Below, in pieces: positions 1-7,312 of a DNA stretch of 18,893 nucleotides. The position numbers were made by a program, and so were the translations under genes. Numbering within the stretch: position 1 is the first letter of the stretch; every line of letters begins with the position of its first letter. The notes under the pieces were generated by a model. That model searched no databases. It was not told where the DNA came from and worked only from the letters and a program-made list of their open reading frames with translations. Origin of the DNA: Actinoplanes subtropicus. GTDB lineage: Bacteria > Actinomycetota > Actinomycetes > Mycobacteriales > Micromonosporaceae. Location: assembly GCF_000721705.1 (NCBI RefSeq), contig NZ_JOJL01000067.1:1-18893 (forward strand). Direction: 5' to 3'.

Positions 1-1
1 G

Positions 2-376
2 CGCTTTGAGTACGCGCTCGACGACCTCCGCGCCCTCGCATCACCGCGTCCGATCATCGCCGATGGCTGGGGACTTCGTCCTGAACTCGTCGCCCCGCTG
101 ATCTCGTCTCCGCGGCGCATGGTCGTCATGGTGCCCACCGAAGACTTCCGGCAGCACCAGGTCCGTCGCCTACGACGCGCTGACGCAACTCGGTTCAACG
201 TCAGCGATCCCGAACTTGCTCAGCGCAATCGAATCGCACGTGACCGGCTGATCGCCGAGGACGCAGTCCGCAACGCCAGACGGCTGAACATCCGGGTCAT
301 CGAGGTCGACGGCTCCAGTAGCGCCCAAGCCATGGCTGATCTTGTAGCCAAGCATTTCGAGGAATTCTTGCAATAG
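2..376 (+). CDS. P-loop nucleotide kinase-like protein, C-terminal part
   Basis: The frame is open from base 2, so only the last 124 residues are present; the ATG at 119 is internal. The peptide reads as the C-terminal half of a small P-loop kinase or AAA-type nucleotide-binding protein. It has a hydrophobic strand (MVVMVPT, from base 119), then a basic lid-like stretch (VRRLRRAD), then alternating charged helices. It ends in a strand-helix unit (NIRVIEVDG followed by AMADLVAKHFEEFL), as in shikimate-kinase-like folds. The Walker A loop would lie upstream of the window, so the substrate cannot be assigned. The family call rests on fold pattern only; codon use fits a real gene. Confidence 0.6.
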   Translation, partial: RFEYALDDLRALASPRPIIADGWGLRPELVAPLISSPRRMVVMVPTEDFRQHQVRRLRRADATRFNVSDPELAQRNRIARDRLIAEDAVRNARRLNIRVIEVDGSSSAQAMADLVAKHFEEFLQ

Positions 377-470
377 AAGTCTCGGCGGCTCCCTGATCTG
401 CCGCATTTCGCTCGCTACGATCCGTAATGGTCGCCTCGGCAACTCGGCTTGCGCAGGGCGATGGGCGGGC

Positions 471-1541
471 CTAGCGACTGTCGTGGAGGTGCCGGCCTTC
501 CGGTAAACGGCGGTGAAGTCCTCGGACATCCGGGTGGTAGGCCCGCGCGGTGCCGGAACCCGGCACGGTGGATTCATTCCAAACGCGCCAGCACCAGCAA
601 CCGGTCCAACCGGCGGCGAGGCCGCCTGCTGAAAGACGGACGCCAATTGCCGAGGCCCTGTCATCTTGCCCTTTCTGAACGGGGTGCCGGTTATGGCCGA
701 CCGAACGCGGCGCGGAAGGCAACGGGGCGGAGTCGGGGTCGAGTGCCACGGCGTTGCGGACGGTGTCCATCGCCGCGATCAGCGGGTCGGCGTCGCGGGC
801 CATCACCACCGTGTGTATCGCCAGGATCTCCGGATCGATCCGCGGCGTCGGCTCGGCATCGCCGATCGAGAAGCTGACCGTGTGGGTGATGCTCTCCCGG
901 GGGACGTCGAACAGGCGGGCGAACGCGGCGTCGTGGTCGGCGAACCACGGCGGCGGCGGATCACCGTTCTCGAGGGCATCCAGGCCGGCCTCGGCCCAGT
1001 CGCGCGCGATCAGGCCGGATCGGGTACAGCAGTAGCGGGCGGCCCAGACGGCCATCCTTCGCTGGTCCGCTGGCTCAGCGTCGGCGACCAGGTCGATCAG
1101 ATCCCGGTCGTACGGAACCAGACCGAGCGTTCGCGCCGAGACCTTGGGCTCCAGCAGCCGCGGATTCGATGGGATCCGGCCGCCCCATGTGCGTTTCAGG
1201 TCGGCCAGCCGCCACTGTTGCTCCTGATGTTCCTGGGCCTCGCGCTTGCGGCGCACGGCGTCCCGTTCCGGAGGCGGCGGTGGTGGCGGCGGGGCCACGA
1301 TCTCAGCGAGCTCGGGGAAATCCCGGGGCAGGGCGGCGAACATCTCCGGCCACGAACCGCCCCCGGCCCCCTCGGCCCGGGCGAACGCCCAGCAGAGGTC
1401 GGCCGCCGGGCCGTACGACTCCCACTGCACCACCAGCCCTCGCGCGGTGTTGCTCCGCTGACCCTCGTCGTCGCGACGCCATGGCGGCAACACGGTGCGC
1501 AGGTACGGGTCCAGCTCCCGGACTCCCTGGCCGGACCTCAC
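471..1541 (-). CDS. Hypothetical protein, unrecognised family, possibly frameshifted at its 3' end
   Basis: A 356-residue minus-strand ORF with GTG at 1541. I do not recognise the family. The middle is convincingly coding: a run of eight prolines (about residues 84-91), then a charged helix (VRRKREAQEHQEQQWRLADLKRTW), then a Trp/Ala/Asp-rich acidic domain (MAVWAARYC, PPPPWFADHDAAFARLFD). The frame stays open upstream to 1646 with plausible protein sequence but no good start codon, so the N-terminus is uncertain. The last 70 or so residues, after SVGHN near base 680, switch to an unlikely Trp/Cys/Arg-rich sequence (GWTGCWCWRVW). This suggests a frameshift or loss of the native 3' end. It may be a decaying gene. 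Confidence 0.5.
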   Translation of the reverse strand: MRSGQGVRELDPYLRTVLPPWRRDDEGQRSNTARGLVVQWESYGPAADLCWAFARAEGAGGGSWPEMFAALPRDFPELAEIVAPPPPPPPPERDAVRRKREAQEHQEQQWRLADLKRTWGGRIPSNPRLLEPKVSARTLGLVPYDRDLIDLVADAEPADQRRMAVWAARYCCTRSGLIARDWAEAGLDALENGDPPPPWFADHDAAFARLFDVPRESITHTVSFSIGDAEPTPRIDPEILAIHTVVMARDADPLIAAMDTVRNAVALDPDSAPLPSAPRSVGHNRHPVQKGQDDRASAIGVRLSAGGLAAGWTGCWCWRVWNESTVPGSGTARAYHPDVRGLHRRLPEGRHLHDSR

Positions 1542-1646
1542 CCCGGCGACTACTACCAGACCTCCGTCGCCATAGGACTCGCGTCCCGTAGGCGAATCCC
1601 TCGTTCGTCCCTGTTGTACGTGTCGAGCGGAACGTAGGTGGCCAAC

Positions 1647-2107
1647 CTATCTCCTTGAATGCCCTCACTGGGCATCGCCCTGTGCCCGAAAGGTTGCGCC
1701 GGCATGAGCGCGATACCAGCGCAGGGCACGGCACCGGTTCAGACGTCTTTCCGGTGGATGGCGGCTTGCATCGCTGGAGATTTGACTTCGGGCAATTCAG
1801 CTCTCATCGTATTCCGCGGGTCCCGCAGCACCCCGCGCCCGTACGCCTGGGCACGCCACCGCTTTCCTGGCATGCTCTGGTCCCCAAGATCCTTTTCGCA
1901 CTTTTGGTAAGCCATCAGACCCAGGAACCTCCCTCCGAGTTCCTCCCAGCTGCGCTGGGGATACAACAGGGCGCCTTGAGGCGCACCGCTCATGCTGCGA
2001 TCAGATCGCTACAGATCGTGAGAGGGTCATAAGTTCGCTTTACTGTAAAGAACAAGCTGCGCGATTCGGCTGTCCCGCGATCTGGTTGCCGCTGATAGAT
2101 TTTGGGG
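1647..2107. other. Intergenic stretch without a convincing gene
   Basis: No ORF here has a credible protein sequence. The best candidate is an 84-residue minus-strand frame at 1739-1993 (starting MSGAPQGALLYPQRSWEELG), with no recognised domain and no good ribosome-binding site. A small hairpin (GCGCCT, TG, AGGCGC) is at about 1971-1984, and a 13-bp palindrome at 2038-2050 is listed separately. Confidence 0.5.
2038..2050. promoter_or_regulatory. 13-bp perfect palindrome, possible operator
   Basis: CTTTACTGTAAAG has 6-bp arms around a single central T. It is AT-rich within GC-rich DNA and lies 57 bp upstream of the VOC gene start. Position and symmetry fit a dimeric repressor site. The cognate regulator is not identifiable and the role is inference. 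Confidence 0.35.
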
Positions 2108-2473
2108 ATGCCGCGGATAGCTTCGATCGTCGTCCACTGCAGGGATCCGTACCGGTTGGCGCCGTTCTGGAGCGTGGCCACCGGGCTGCCGATGGTGGAC
2201 GAAGACAAGGCGAAAGTCGACTCCCGCTCCTTGGCACCAGGTGAGGCCGTGTTGCTCCGTGACCCGACTGGCCGGACGCCCGAAGTATGGATCGCGCCGG
2301 TTGACGACACGTTGACTCCCCCGGGGCGGGTCCATCTGGACATCGCCTGCGAACCTGGCGATGAGGAGACCATCCTGAGCGCGGGCGCCACCGTGGTCCG
2401 CCGCATGCCGAAGTGGACGGTCCTAGCCGACCCAGAGGGCAACCAGTTCTGTGTCCTGTCGGCAGCCCACTGA
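2108..2473 (+). CDS. VOC-superfamily (glyoxalase-like) protein
   Basis: This is a 121-residue single-module VOC protein. The N-terminal strand MPRIASIVVHCRDP followed by YRLAPFWSVATGLP is the typical first beta-alpha unit. The ending LADPEGNQFCVLS matches the family's closing D-P-x-G-N-x-F motif, and HLDIAC is the second metal-face strand. Members bind a metal or small aromatic or sugar ligand, and include dioxygenases, isomerases and drug-binding proteins; the substrate is not predictable here. The ATG at 2108 is preferred over the TTG two codons upstream because homologues usually begin just before the first strand. It appears monocistronic. Confidence 0.8.
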   Translation: MPRIASIVVHCRDPYRLAPFWSVATGLPMVDEDKAKVDSRSLAPGEAVLLRDPTGRTPEVWIAPVDDTLTPPGRVHLDIACEPGDEETILSAGATVVRRMPKWTVLADPEGNQFCVLSAAH

Positions 2474-2827
2474 AATTTCAGCAAGGCGGAATTTGTCAAG
2501 CTCGGTGAGGCCAGTGGGTGTTAAGCAGCGAGGATCAGCTGCTTGTTCTCGCTCGTGGCTGCCCAGCTGCTCGGAATAGATGGGGTTGCCGTCGCCAGTC
2601 TCCAGATATCCGTCGTCGATGGGACCGGTCGGTGAATGAAGAACAACCATGACCCATCTGGACGCGTCGGGCGGGCTGTCGGTGTACCGGTTGGTGCGCG
2701 TGGTGCCGCACCGACCAGAGTCGCGGATGGGGGACGGCGGGGCTGGTTGTTAGGTTTCCGGGCTGGGCGGTGTCTACCTGGTCGAGGCCTTCCGGCCGCA
2801 GCTAAGACGACTCGAGAGGACACTGTC
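2474..2827. other. Spacer with gene debris
   Basis: About 350 bases separate the VOC gene from the SRPBCC gene. Apart from the short iminopeptidase-like remnant at 2540-2650 (-) I see no gene. Plus-strand frames upstream of 2828 are open but read as non-protein (GRVGRAVGVPVGARGAAP), so they are not part of the SRPBCC gene. Confidence 0.5.
2540..2650 (-). pseudogene. Possible N-terminal remnant of a prolyl iminopeptidase-like hydrolase
   Basis: The minus-strand frame from ATG 2650 begins MVVLHSPTGPIDDGYLETGD and continues GNPIYSEQLG. The pattern G-Y-L-x-x-G-D-G-N-x-I-Y-x-E matches the conserved N-terminal beta strands of prolyl iminopeptidases, where the position after IY is normally Trp. Homology stops after about 35 residues: no oxyanion HGGPG motif follows and the frame runs into unrelated sequence. 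I read it as a truncated relic. The match is short and from memory, so it could be chance. Confidence 0.35.
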
Positions 2828-3223
2828 ATGACGATCCACCGCGATGTGCTGATCCCGGCTGAGCCGGCGCGGGTGTACCAGGTGCTCGCCGATGCGCAGG
2901 CGCTGTCCGCGCTGTGCGGCATGAGCGGCGTGCCGGCCGGTGAGGCGGGCGAGGCGTTCACCGCCTTCGACGGCCATGTGACCGGGCGGCAGATCGAGTT
3001 GGTACCGGGTGAGCGGATCGTGCAGGCGTGGAGATTTCCCGTGTGGGCTTCGGGCACGTACTCGATCGTGCGGTTCACGCTGGTACTCGAGGGTGAGGGC
3101 ACCCGGCTGTCCATCGACCAGGATGGCGTGCCCGAGGACTGGCACGAGCACGTCTACACCAACTGGCCCACGTTCTACCTCGACCCGCTCGCGACACACT
3201 TCCGCACGGCTGTAGTCGGCTGA
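2828..3223 (+). CDS. SRPBCC-domain (AHSA1/CalC-like) protein
   Basis: This 131-residue protein has the START/SRPBCC fold signature. Its first strand is IHRDVLIPAEPARVYQVLAD, followed by a helix, a central region with VTGRQIELVPGERIVQAWRF, and then TRLSIDQDGVPEDWHEHVYTNW before the C-terminal helix. Proteins of this type bind hydrophobic ligands in a helix-grip pocket; some confer drug resistance. The start at 2828 is set by GAGAGGA seven bases upstream and by the position of the fold's first strand, although the frame is open further upstream. The ECF sigma factor begins 13 bases after the stop, so the two are probably co-transcribed. Confidence 0.85.
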   Translation: MTIHRDVLIPAEPARVYQVLADAQALSALCGMSGVPAGEAGEAFTAFDGHVTGRQIELVPGERIVQAWRFPVWASGTYSIVRFTLVLEGEGTRLSIDQDGVPEDWHEHVYTNWPTFYLDPLATHFRTAVVG

Positions 3224-3236
3224 AATTGGTGCACTG

Positions 3237-4247
3237 GTGAGCACCGACGACGCATTGCTGGACCGGGCCCGCGCAGGCGACGAACCCGCCTTCGCGGATC
3301 TGGTCGCGCCGTACCGCCGCGAACTGCACGTGCACTGCTACCGCATGCTCGGCTCGTTCGAGGACGCCGACGACGCGGTACAGGAGACCCTGCTGGCGGC
3401 CTGGCGCGGTCTGGCCACCTTCCAGGCGCGGTCGTCGGTACGCACCTGGCTGTACCGCATCGCCACCAACACCTGCCTCAACCTGATCCGCGGCGCCAGC
3501 CGGAGGCCACCCATGGTCGATACTCTGCCACCCACCGCGCCACAACCAAGCGGTTCGGACACCGTCACCTGGCTGCAGCCGTACCCGGACAGCCTGCTCG
3601 ACGCCCTGCCCGACGCGACCCCAGGCCCCGATGCCCAGGTTGAGCAGTACGAGGCCGTCTCGCTGGCGTTCGTCACCGCACTGCAGGTGCTGTCTCCCCG
3701 GGCGCGGGCGGTGCTGATCCTGCGCGACGTGCTCGGCTTCACCACCCGCGAGGTCGCCGCCACACTCGACACGAGCGAGGAAGCGGTGGCGATGACGCTC
3801 AGCCGGGCCCGCACCACCCTGCGCGCCGCGCCCGGTGCCCTGGCGCGCCGCGGCGGATCCGACCCGGCAAATGAAGCCGACGTAGTACGCCGCCTAGTCG
3901 CGGCGTTCACGTCGCGGGACGTGGATCGGGTGGTGAGCCTGCTCGCCGAGGACGTACGGATCGCGATGCCGCCGCTGCCCGCGGTGTGGCAGGGCCGCCA
4001 ACGCGCCGCCCAGTTCATGTCCGGCGTGGTGTTCCACCTGGTACCGCAGGCGCGGTTCATCATCACCCGCGCCAACAGACAACCCGCCCTCGCGGTCTAC
4101 ACCCGAGACGACACCAACGGCGCCTGGCACGCCAACGGCCTGCTCGTCATCACCCTGCACGGGGACCGGGTCGCCGCGCTTACCCGCTTCGAGTCGCATA
4201 CGCTGCGCCCCTTCGGCCTACCGCGCATCCTCCCCGTGCAGGACTAG
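3237..4247 (+). CDS. ECF sigma factor with C-terminal SnoaL-like domain (SigG/SigX5-like)
   Basis: This 336-residue extracytoplasmic-function sigma factor has three parts. Sigma2 is at about residues 15-90 (HVHCYRMLGSFEDADDAVQE, then WLYRIATNTCLNLIRG). Sigma4 is at about 145-197 (LSPRARAVLILRDVLGFTTR, helix-turn-helix through AVAMTLSRARTTL). A SnoaL/NTF2-like C-terminal domain is at about 214-325 (VVRRLVAAFTSRDVDRVVSL). Such tails replace a separate anti-sigma factor in several ECF groups and modulate activity. The GTG start at 3237 has only a weak ribosome site and lies 13 bases after the SRPBCC stop. Its stop codon TAG (4245-4247) contains the insertion point of the IS630 element. Codon use is normal and the gene appears intact. 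Confidence 0.9.
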   Translation: MSTDDALLDRARAGDEPAFADLVAPYRRELHVHCYRMLGSFEDADDAVQETLLAAWRGLATFQARSSVRTWLYRIATNTCLNLIRGASRRPPMVDTLPPTAPQPSGSDTVTWLQPYPDSLLDALPDATPGPDAQVEQYEAVSLAFVTALQVLSPRARAVLILRDVLGFTTREVAATLDTSEEAVAMTLSRARTTLRAAPGALARRGGSDPANEADVVRRLVAAFTSRDVDRVVSLLAEDVRIAMPPLPAVWQGRQRAAQFMSGVVFHLVPQARFIITRANRQPALAVYTRDDTNGAWHANGLLVITLHGDRVAALTRFESHTLRPFGLPRILPVQD

Positions 4248-4279
4248 TGGCTCAGCATGAAACCTTGGCCTGGTAATTT
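4247..4279 (+). repeat. IS630 left terminal inverted repeat
   Basis: Begins GTGGCTCAGCATGAAAC and ends GGTAATTT. It matches the reverse complement of 5415-5447 at 28 of 33 positions. It directly abuts the TA target and overlaps the final base of the sigma-factor stop codon. Confidence 0.9.
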
Positions 4280-5354
4280 GCCTGCCAGTCCGGGCTTCTG
4301 ATCTTGGAGTTGATGGCGAAGCCGCGTTTGGGGCGGGCGCGGGCGTTGCGCCAGCGGACGTATCGGGCGATGGCCTGGCCTTGCTCGTCGTGGCTGCGGT
4401 GATCGGTGCCGTTGAGCGCGTAGTAGCGCAAGGCCGCGAACTCGGCCTCGATCCAGTTCAGCCAGGACGCGTTGGTGGGGATGAACACCAACTCGACGTT
4501 GTTGCCGGCGCACCAGGTGAGGACTTCGGCACGCTTGTGCGGGGAGAAGTTGTCCAGGATCACGTACAGCCGCTGGCCGGGGTAGGTGCGCCGCAGCACC
4601 TTGAGCAGGTCCAGGAACTCGCCCCAGCGTTTGCGGTTCCGGATGCGGTAGAGCATCCGGCCGGTGGCCAGATCGAGTGCGGCGAGCATGTGCCGGACCC
4701 CGTGCGTGCGGGTGTAGGTGGCCCGCAGCCGCGCGGGCCGGCCGGCGGGTCGCCAGGCTTTGCCTTGCGGGGCATCAGGTTCAGCGGTCCGAACTCGTCG
4801 TAGCAGATCACCCGCCCGTCGGCGGGTGGATGGTCGTAGAGGTCGAGGACCCGGTTCATCTTGGTCACGAAGTCCGGGTCGGCCGACGGTTTCCATGTCG
4901 TGGTGGTTTGGAAGGTGACGTTCTCGGCGCGCAGGATCCGCCGGATCGCTTCCCGCCCGACGGAGGTGATCTTTTCCCGGGCCAGGTGGGCGGCAAGCTT
5001 GGCCAGGCTCCAGCAGGAGAATGGCAGTCCGAGAGCGTGGGGGTCGGTCTTGGCCAGGGCGACGACTTTCTGCCGAGTCGTCTTATCCGTGGCCGGTGGC
5101 CGGCCCCCGCTCCATTTTGGGTCCAGGGCATCGAACCCCCGCTCGTTGAACGCGTGGATCACGTCCCGGACGTAACCGTCGTCGACCTGCAGCAGGTCCA
5201 CGATGTCGCTGACCGCCTGGCCTTGGCCGGACATCAGCACCACGATCGCCCGGCGCAGCCTGACCGGGTCTTTCGCCGTCCGCGTGATCCGTTGCAGTCT
5301 CTGCCCCTCGGTCATGGACAGGTCCCGGACGAACACTTCGGGATGACGTGCCAT
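4252..5354 (-). pseudogene. IS630-family transposase, split by one frameshift
   Basis: Two overlapping minus-strand frames together give a full-length DDE transposase. The first, from ATG 5354 (ribosome site GGGAGG five bases upstream), has the N-terminal helix-turn-helix domain and reaches the first catalytic Asp in ICYDEFGPLNL. The second carries the second Asp in VILDNFSPHK and the Glu in NWIEAEF, and ends at 4252. The frames join near 4764-4767: after MPR the expected GKAWRP continues in the other frame, consistent with one lost base or a -1 shift. Some IS630 elements use programmed frameshifting, but no classic slippery heptamer is visible here, so mutation is the simpler reading. Confidence 0.85.
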
Positions 5355-5414
5355 CACCACCTCCCGCCGGGTCAACGGCTAACAGCCAGGGACTGCAACC
5401 GGACAGAAGGGATG

Positions 5415-5447
5415 AAATTACCGGGTCAACGTTTCATGCGAAGCCAC
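5415..5447 (-). repeat. IS630 right terminal inverted repeat
   Basis: Read on the minus strand it begins GTGGCTTCGCATGAAAC and ends GGTAATTT. It is the partner of 4247-4279 and is followed by the duplicated TA at 5448-5449. Confidence 0.9.
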
Positions 5448-5507
5448 TAGCTGCAACATCGACGCAACAGCCCCTCGCAGAGGATCCAGTTCAACTTGGA
5501 GGAAGCG

Positions 5508-5627
5508 ATGAGCACGCAAGGCTCGACAGCTGTCAAAATTGGACGCGCACATATCGACGCGTGGACCAGTCATGATTGGGACGCGCGCCAACGCGGGCCG
5601 GGAAGGGCACGCCCGTGCTTACCGTAG
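5508..5627 (+). pseudogene. 5' fragment of a SnoaL/NTF2-like gene, cut by the IS256-type element
   Basis: ATG at 5508 with a strong ribosome site (TTGGAGGA, ending four bases before the ATG) opens MSTQGSTAVKIGRAHIDAWT followed by SHDWDA. This is the typical first helix of a SnoaL-like (NTF2-fold) protein. After about base 5587 the frame leaves the family and stops at 5627 inside the IS256 remnant. Without the IS630 element the start would lie about 60 bases after the sigma-factor stop, so the gene was probably third in an SRPBCC - sigma - SnoaL operon. Confidence 0.65.
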
Positions 5628-6835
5628 TCAACCCGGAAGAGCCCCACGCCAGCGACCGTGTCCGGGCCGGCCGTCTCGGGCGGCTCGTTGATCGATGAGA
5701 TCGTGCGTGACGGCGCGCGGCGGATGCTGGCCGCCGCGTTGGAGGCCGAGGTCGCGCCTACATCGCCGCGCACGCCGCCGAACTCGACGAGAACGGCCGC
5801 CGCCTGGTGGTGCGCAACGGTCATGCCCGGCCGCGGCAGCTGCTCACCAGCGCCGGCGCGGTCGAGGTCGAGGCGCCGCGGGTCAACGACAAAGGCATCG
5901 ACGAGACCGGTGAGCGGCGGCGGCGGTTCGCCTCGGCGAGCCTGCCCGCCTGGTGCCGCAAGTCACCGCAAATCAACGAGGTGCTGCCGCTGCTCTACCT
6001 GCACGCGCTCTCGTCGTCAGATTTCGTGCCCGCGTTGCAGCAGTTCTGGGTACCAGCTCCGGGCTGTCCGCGCCCGTGATCACCCGGCTCACCGTCCAGT
6101 GGCAGGACGAGGCCCGCGCCTTCGCCGGCCGGGACCTGTCCGGCGTCACTACGTCTACCTGTGGGCCGACGGGGTGCACCTGAACGTGCGCCTGGACGAG
6201 GCGAAACTGTGCCTGCCGGTCATGGTCGGTGTCCGCGTCGACGGCCGCAAAGAGTTGGTAGCGCTGGCGGAGGGCTACCGGGAGTCCACCGAGTCCTGGG
6301 CTGATCTGCTGCGTGACTGCAAACGCCGCGGCATGCGCGTCCCGATCCTGGCCGTCGGTGACGGTGCGCTCGGCTTCTGGAACGCGCTGCGTGAGGTGTT
6401 CCCGACCAGCCGGGAGCGGCGCTGCTGGTTTCACAGAATCGCCAATGTCCTCCGGGCCATGCCGAAGTCGGCGCATCCCGGCGCGAAACGTACCCTGGCC
6501 GAGATCTGGAACGCCGAGGACCGCGAGCACGCCCGCGCGCGGTGTCCGCGTTCAAGCTGGCCTACGGCGGCAAGTTCGGCAAAGCCGTCGCGAAGGTCGT
6601 CGATGACCTCGACGAACTCCTGGCGCTAAGATTTCCCGGCCGAGCACTGGGTGCATCTGCGCACGACCAACCCGAGTCGACCTTCGCCACCGTCCGGCAC
6701 CGTACCAAGGTCACCAAAGGACCCGGCTCGAAGGCCGCCGGGCTCGCGATGGCGTTCAAACTGATCGAGGCCGCCCAGGCCCGGTGACGGGCGGTCAACG
6801 GGGGGATGCTCTCGCTCTCCGGGCCTTCCCTGGGT
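5590..6835 (+). mobile_element. Decayed IS256-family insertion sequence
   Basis: The stretch contains a mutator-type transposase relic and interrupts a SnoaL-like gene. The ends are approximate. A GGGAAGG motif at 5600-5606 has its reverse complement at 6824-6830 and may belong to the terminal repeats. The expected last 25-30 residues of the transposase are missing, so the right end may be deleted. I could not identify a convincing 8-9 bp target duplication. Confidence 0.75.
5615..6787 (+). pseudogene. IS256-family (mutator-type) transposase pseudogene
   Basis: The relic starts at GTG 5615 (MLTVVNPEEPHASDR). It can be read almost end to end only by changing frame at about 5650, 5755, 6050, 6150, 6540 and twice near 6630-6690. 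Family landmarks are clear: LIDEIVRDGARRMLAAALEA, the segment VRNGHARPRQLLTSAGAVEV, PAWCRKSPQINEVLPLLYLH, the first Asp in YLWADGVHLN, the second Asp in AVGDGALGFW and the Glu in PESTFATVR. The codon expected to encode Trp after EAAQAR is TGA, and the usual C-terminus is absent. With at least six indels and a nonsense codon it cannot encode an active transposase. Confidence 0.9.
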
Positions 6836-6854
6836 CAGCCGGACGCCCGTACTG

Positions 6855-6911
6855 CGTGAGGCTCTGGGGTCGGACGTCCACATGCTTGGCTGGACCGGGA
6901 CACGTCAGTGA
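6855..6911 (+). pseudogene. Possible continuation of the interrupted SnoaL-like gene
   Basis: Just beyond the IS256 remnant one frame reads REALGSDVH. This is what would follow HDWDA in the 5' fragment at 5508, since relatives read roughly AREAL-xxDVHV. Homology is lost after about ten residues and the frame stops at 6911, overlapping the end of the minus-strand SRPBCC gene. The match is short, so this remains tentative. Confidence 0.35.
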
Positions 6912-7312
6912 TGAGTGACCGCGGCGGGGAGGGCGCCGATGAAGGTATCCCAGCCCTCCTGGTGTCCGGGCCGGTGTTCGGCGGGCAAGTCGTGGTGCGT
7001 CAGTGATACGACGGTGCCATCGTCGTCGGGGATGAGGAGGACTTCGACGGTGGTGCTGCCGGTGGGCATGGTTTCGTTTCCGGGGAGTCCCCAGGTGAAC
7101 ACGACGCGGGTCGGCGGCTCGACCGAGAGGTAGGTGCCGCGCGCTGGTGAGGTGCCGATGTCGACGGCGAACACGCCGCCGGGCCGTGGGTCGAGGTTGG
7201 CCTGGTCGCCGAGCCAGGTGACGATCAGTGCCGGGTCGGTGAAGTAGGGGAAGACGGCCTCGGGTGGTGCGGCGATTCGGGTGGTTGCGGTGACGGTCGG
7301 CGATGCGGTCAC
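6905..7312 (-). CDS. SRPBCC-domain (AHSA1-like) protein
   Basis: This 135-residue helix-grip protein opens VTATTRIAAPPEAVFPYFTD and PALIVTWLG, the standard AHSA1 first strand and helix. It contains GGVFAVDIGTSPARGTYLSV and PTRVVFTWGLPG in the central sheet, and ends with a helix containing HQEGWDTFIGALPAAV. The GTG start at 7312 overlaps the upstream ArsR stop by four bases (GTGA), indicating translational coupling. It is the last gene of a three-gene operon. Paired ArsR-SRPBCC genes are common in actinobacteria; the ligand is unknown. Confidence 0.88.
   Translation of the reverse strand: MTASPTVTATTRIAAPPEAVFPYFTDPALIVTWLGDQANLDPRPGGVFAVDIGTSPARGTYLSVEPPTRVVFTWGLPGNETMPTGSTTVEVLLIPDDDGTVVSLTHHDLPAEHRPGHQEGWDTFIGALPAAVTHH

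Larger units (their letters stand above)
4247..5447 (-). mobile_element. IS630-family insertion sequence, complete, 1201 bp
   Basis: The element is bounded by 33-bp imperfect terminal inverted repeats (28 of 33 identical) and flanked on both sides by TA, the target dinucleotide duplicated by IS630/mariner elements. It carries one transposase gene split by a frameshift. The left TA is at 4245-4246 and the right TA at 5448-5449. Removing the element and one TA rejoins GAC TAG CTG CAA, which keeps the sigma-factor stop codon and restores its distance to the next gene start. Confidence 0.9.

Noticed and set aside
170..664. Minus-strand ORF overlapping the kinase-like gene
   Set aside because: It overlaps a better-supported gene on the opposite strand and has no recognisable domain; start context is poor.
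1250..1300. GGC-rich simple repeat
   Set aside because: It encodes the eight-proline run of the minus-strand ORF and is not an independent repeat element.
5590..6835. Idea that the many IS256 frameshifts are sequencing errors
   Set aside because: At least six indels and a nonsense codon fall within 1.2 kb, while several kilobases of neighbouring genes with equal GC content are intact; genuine decay fits better.
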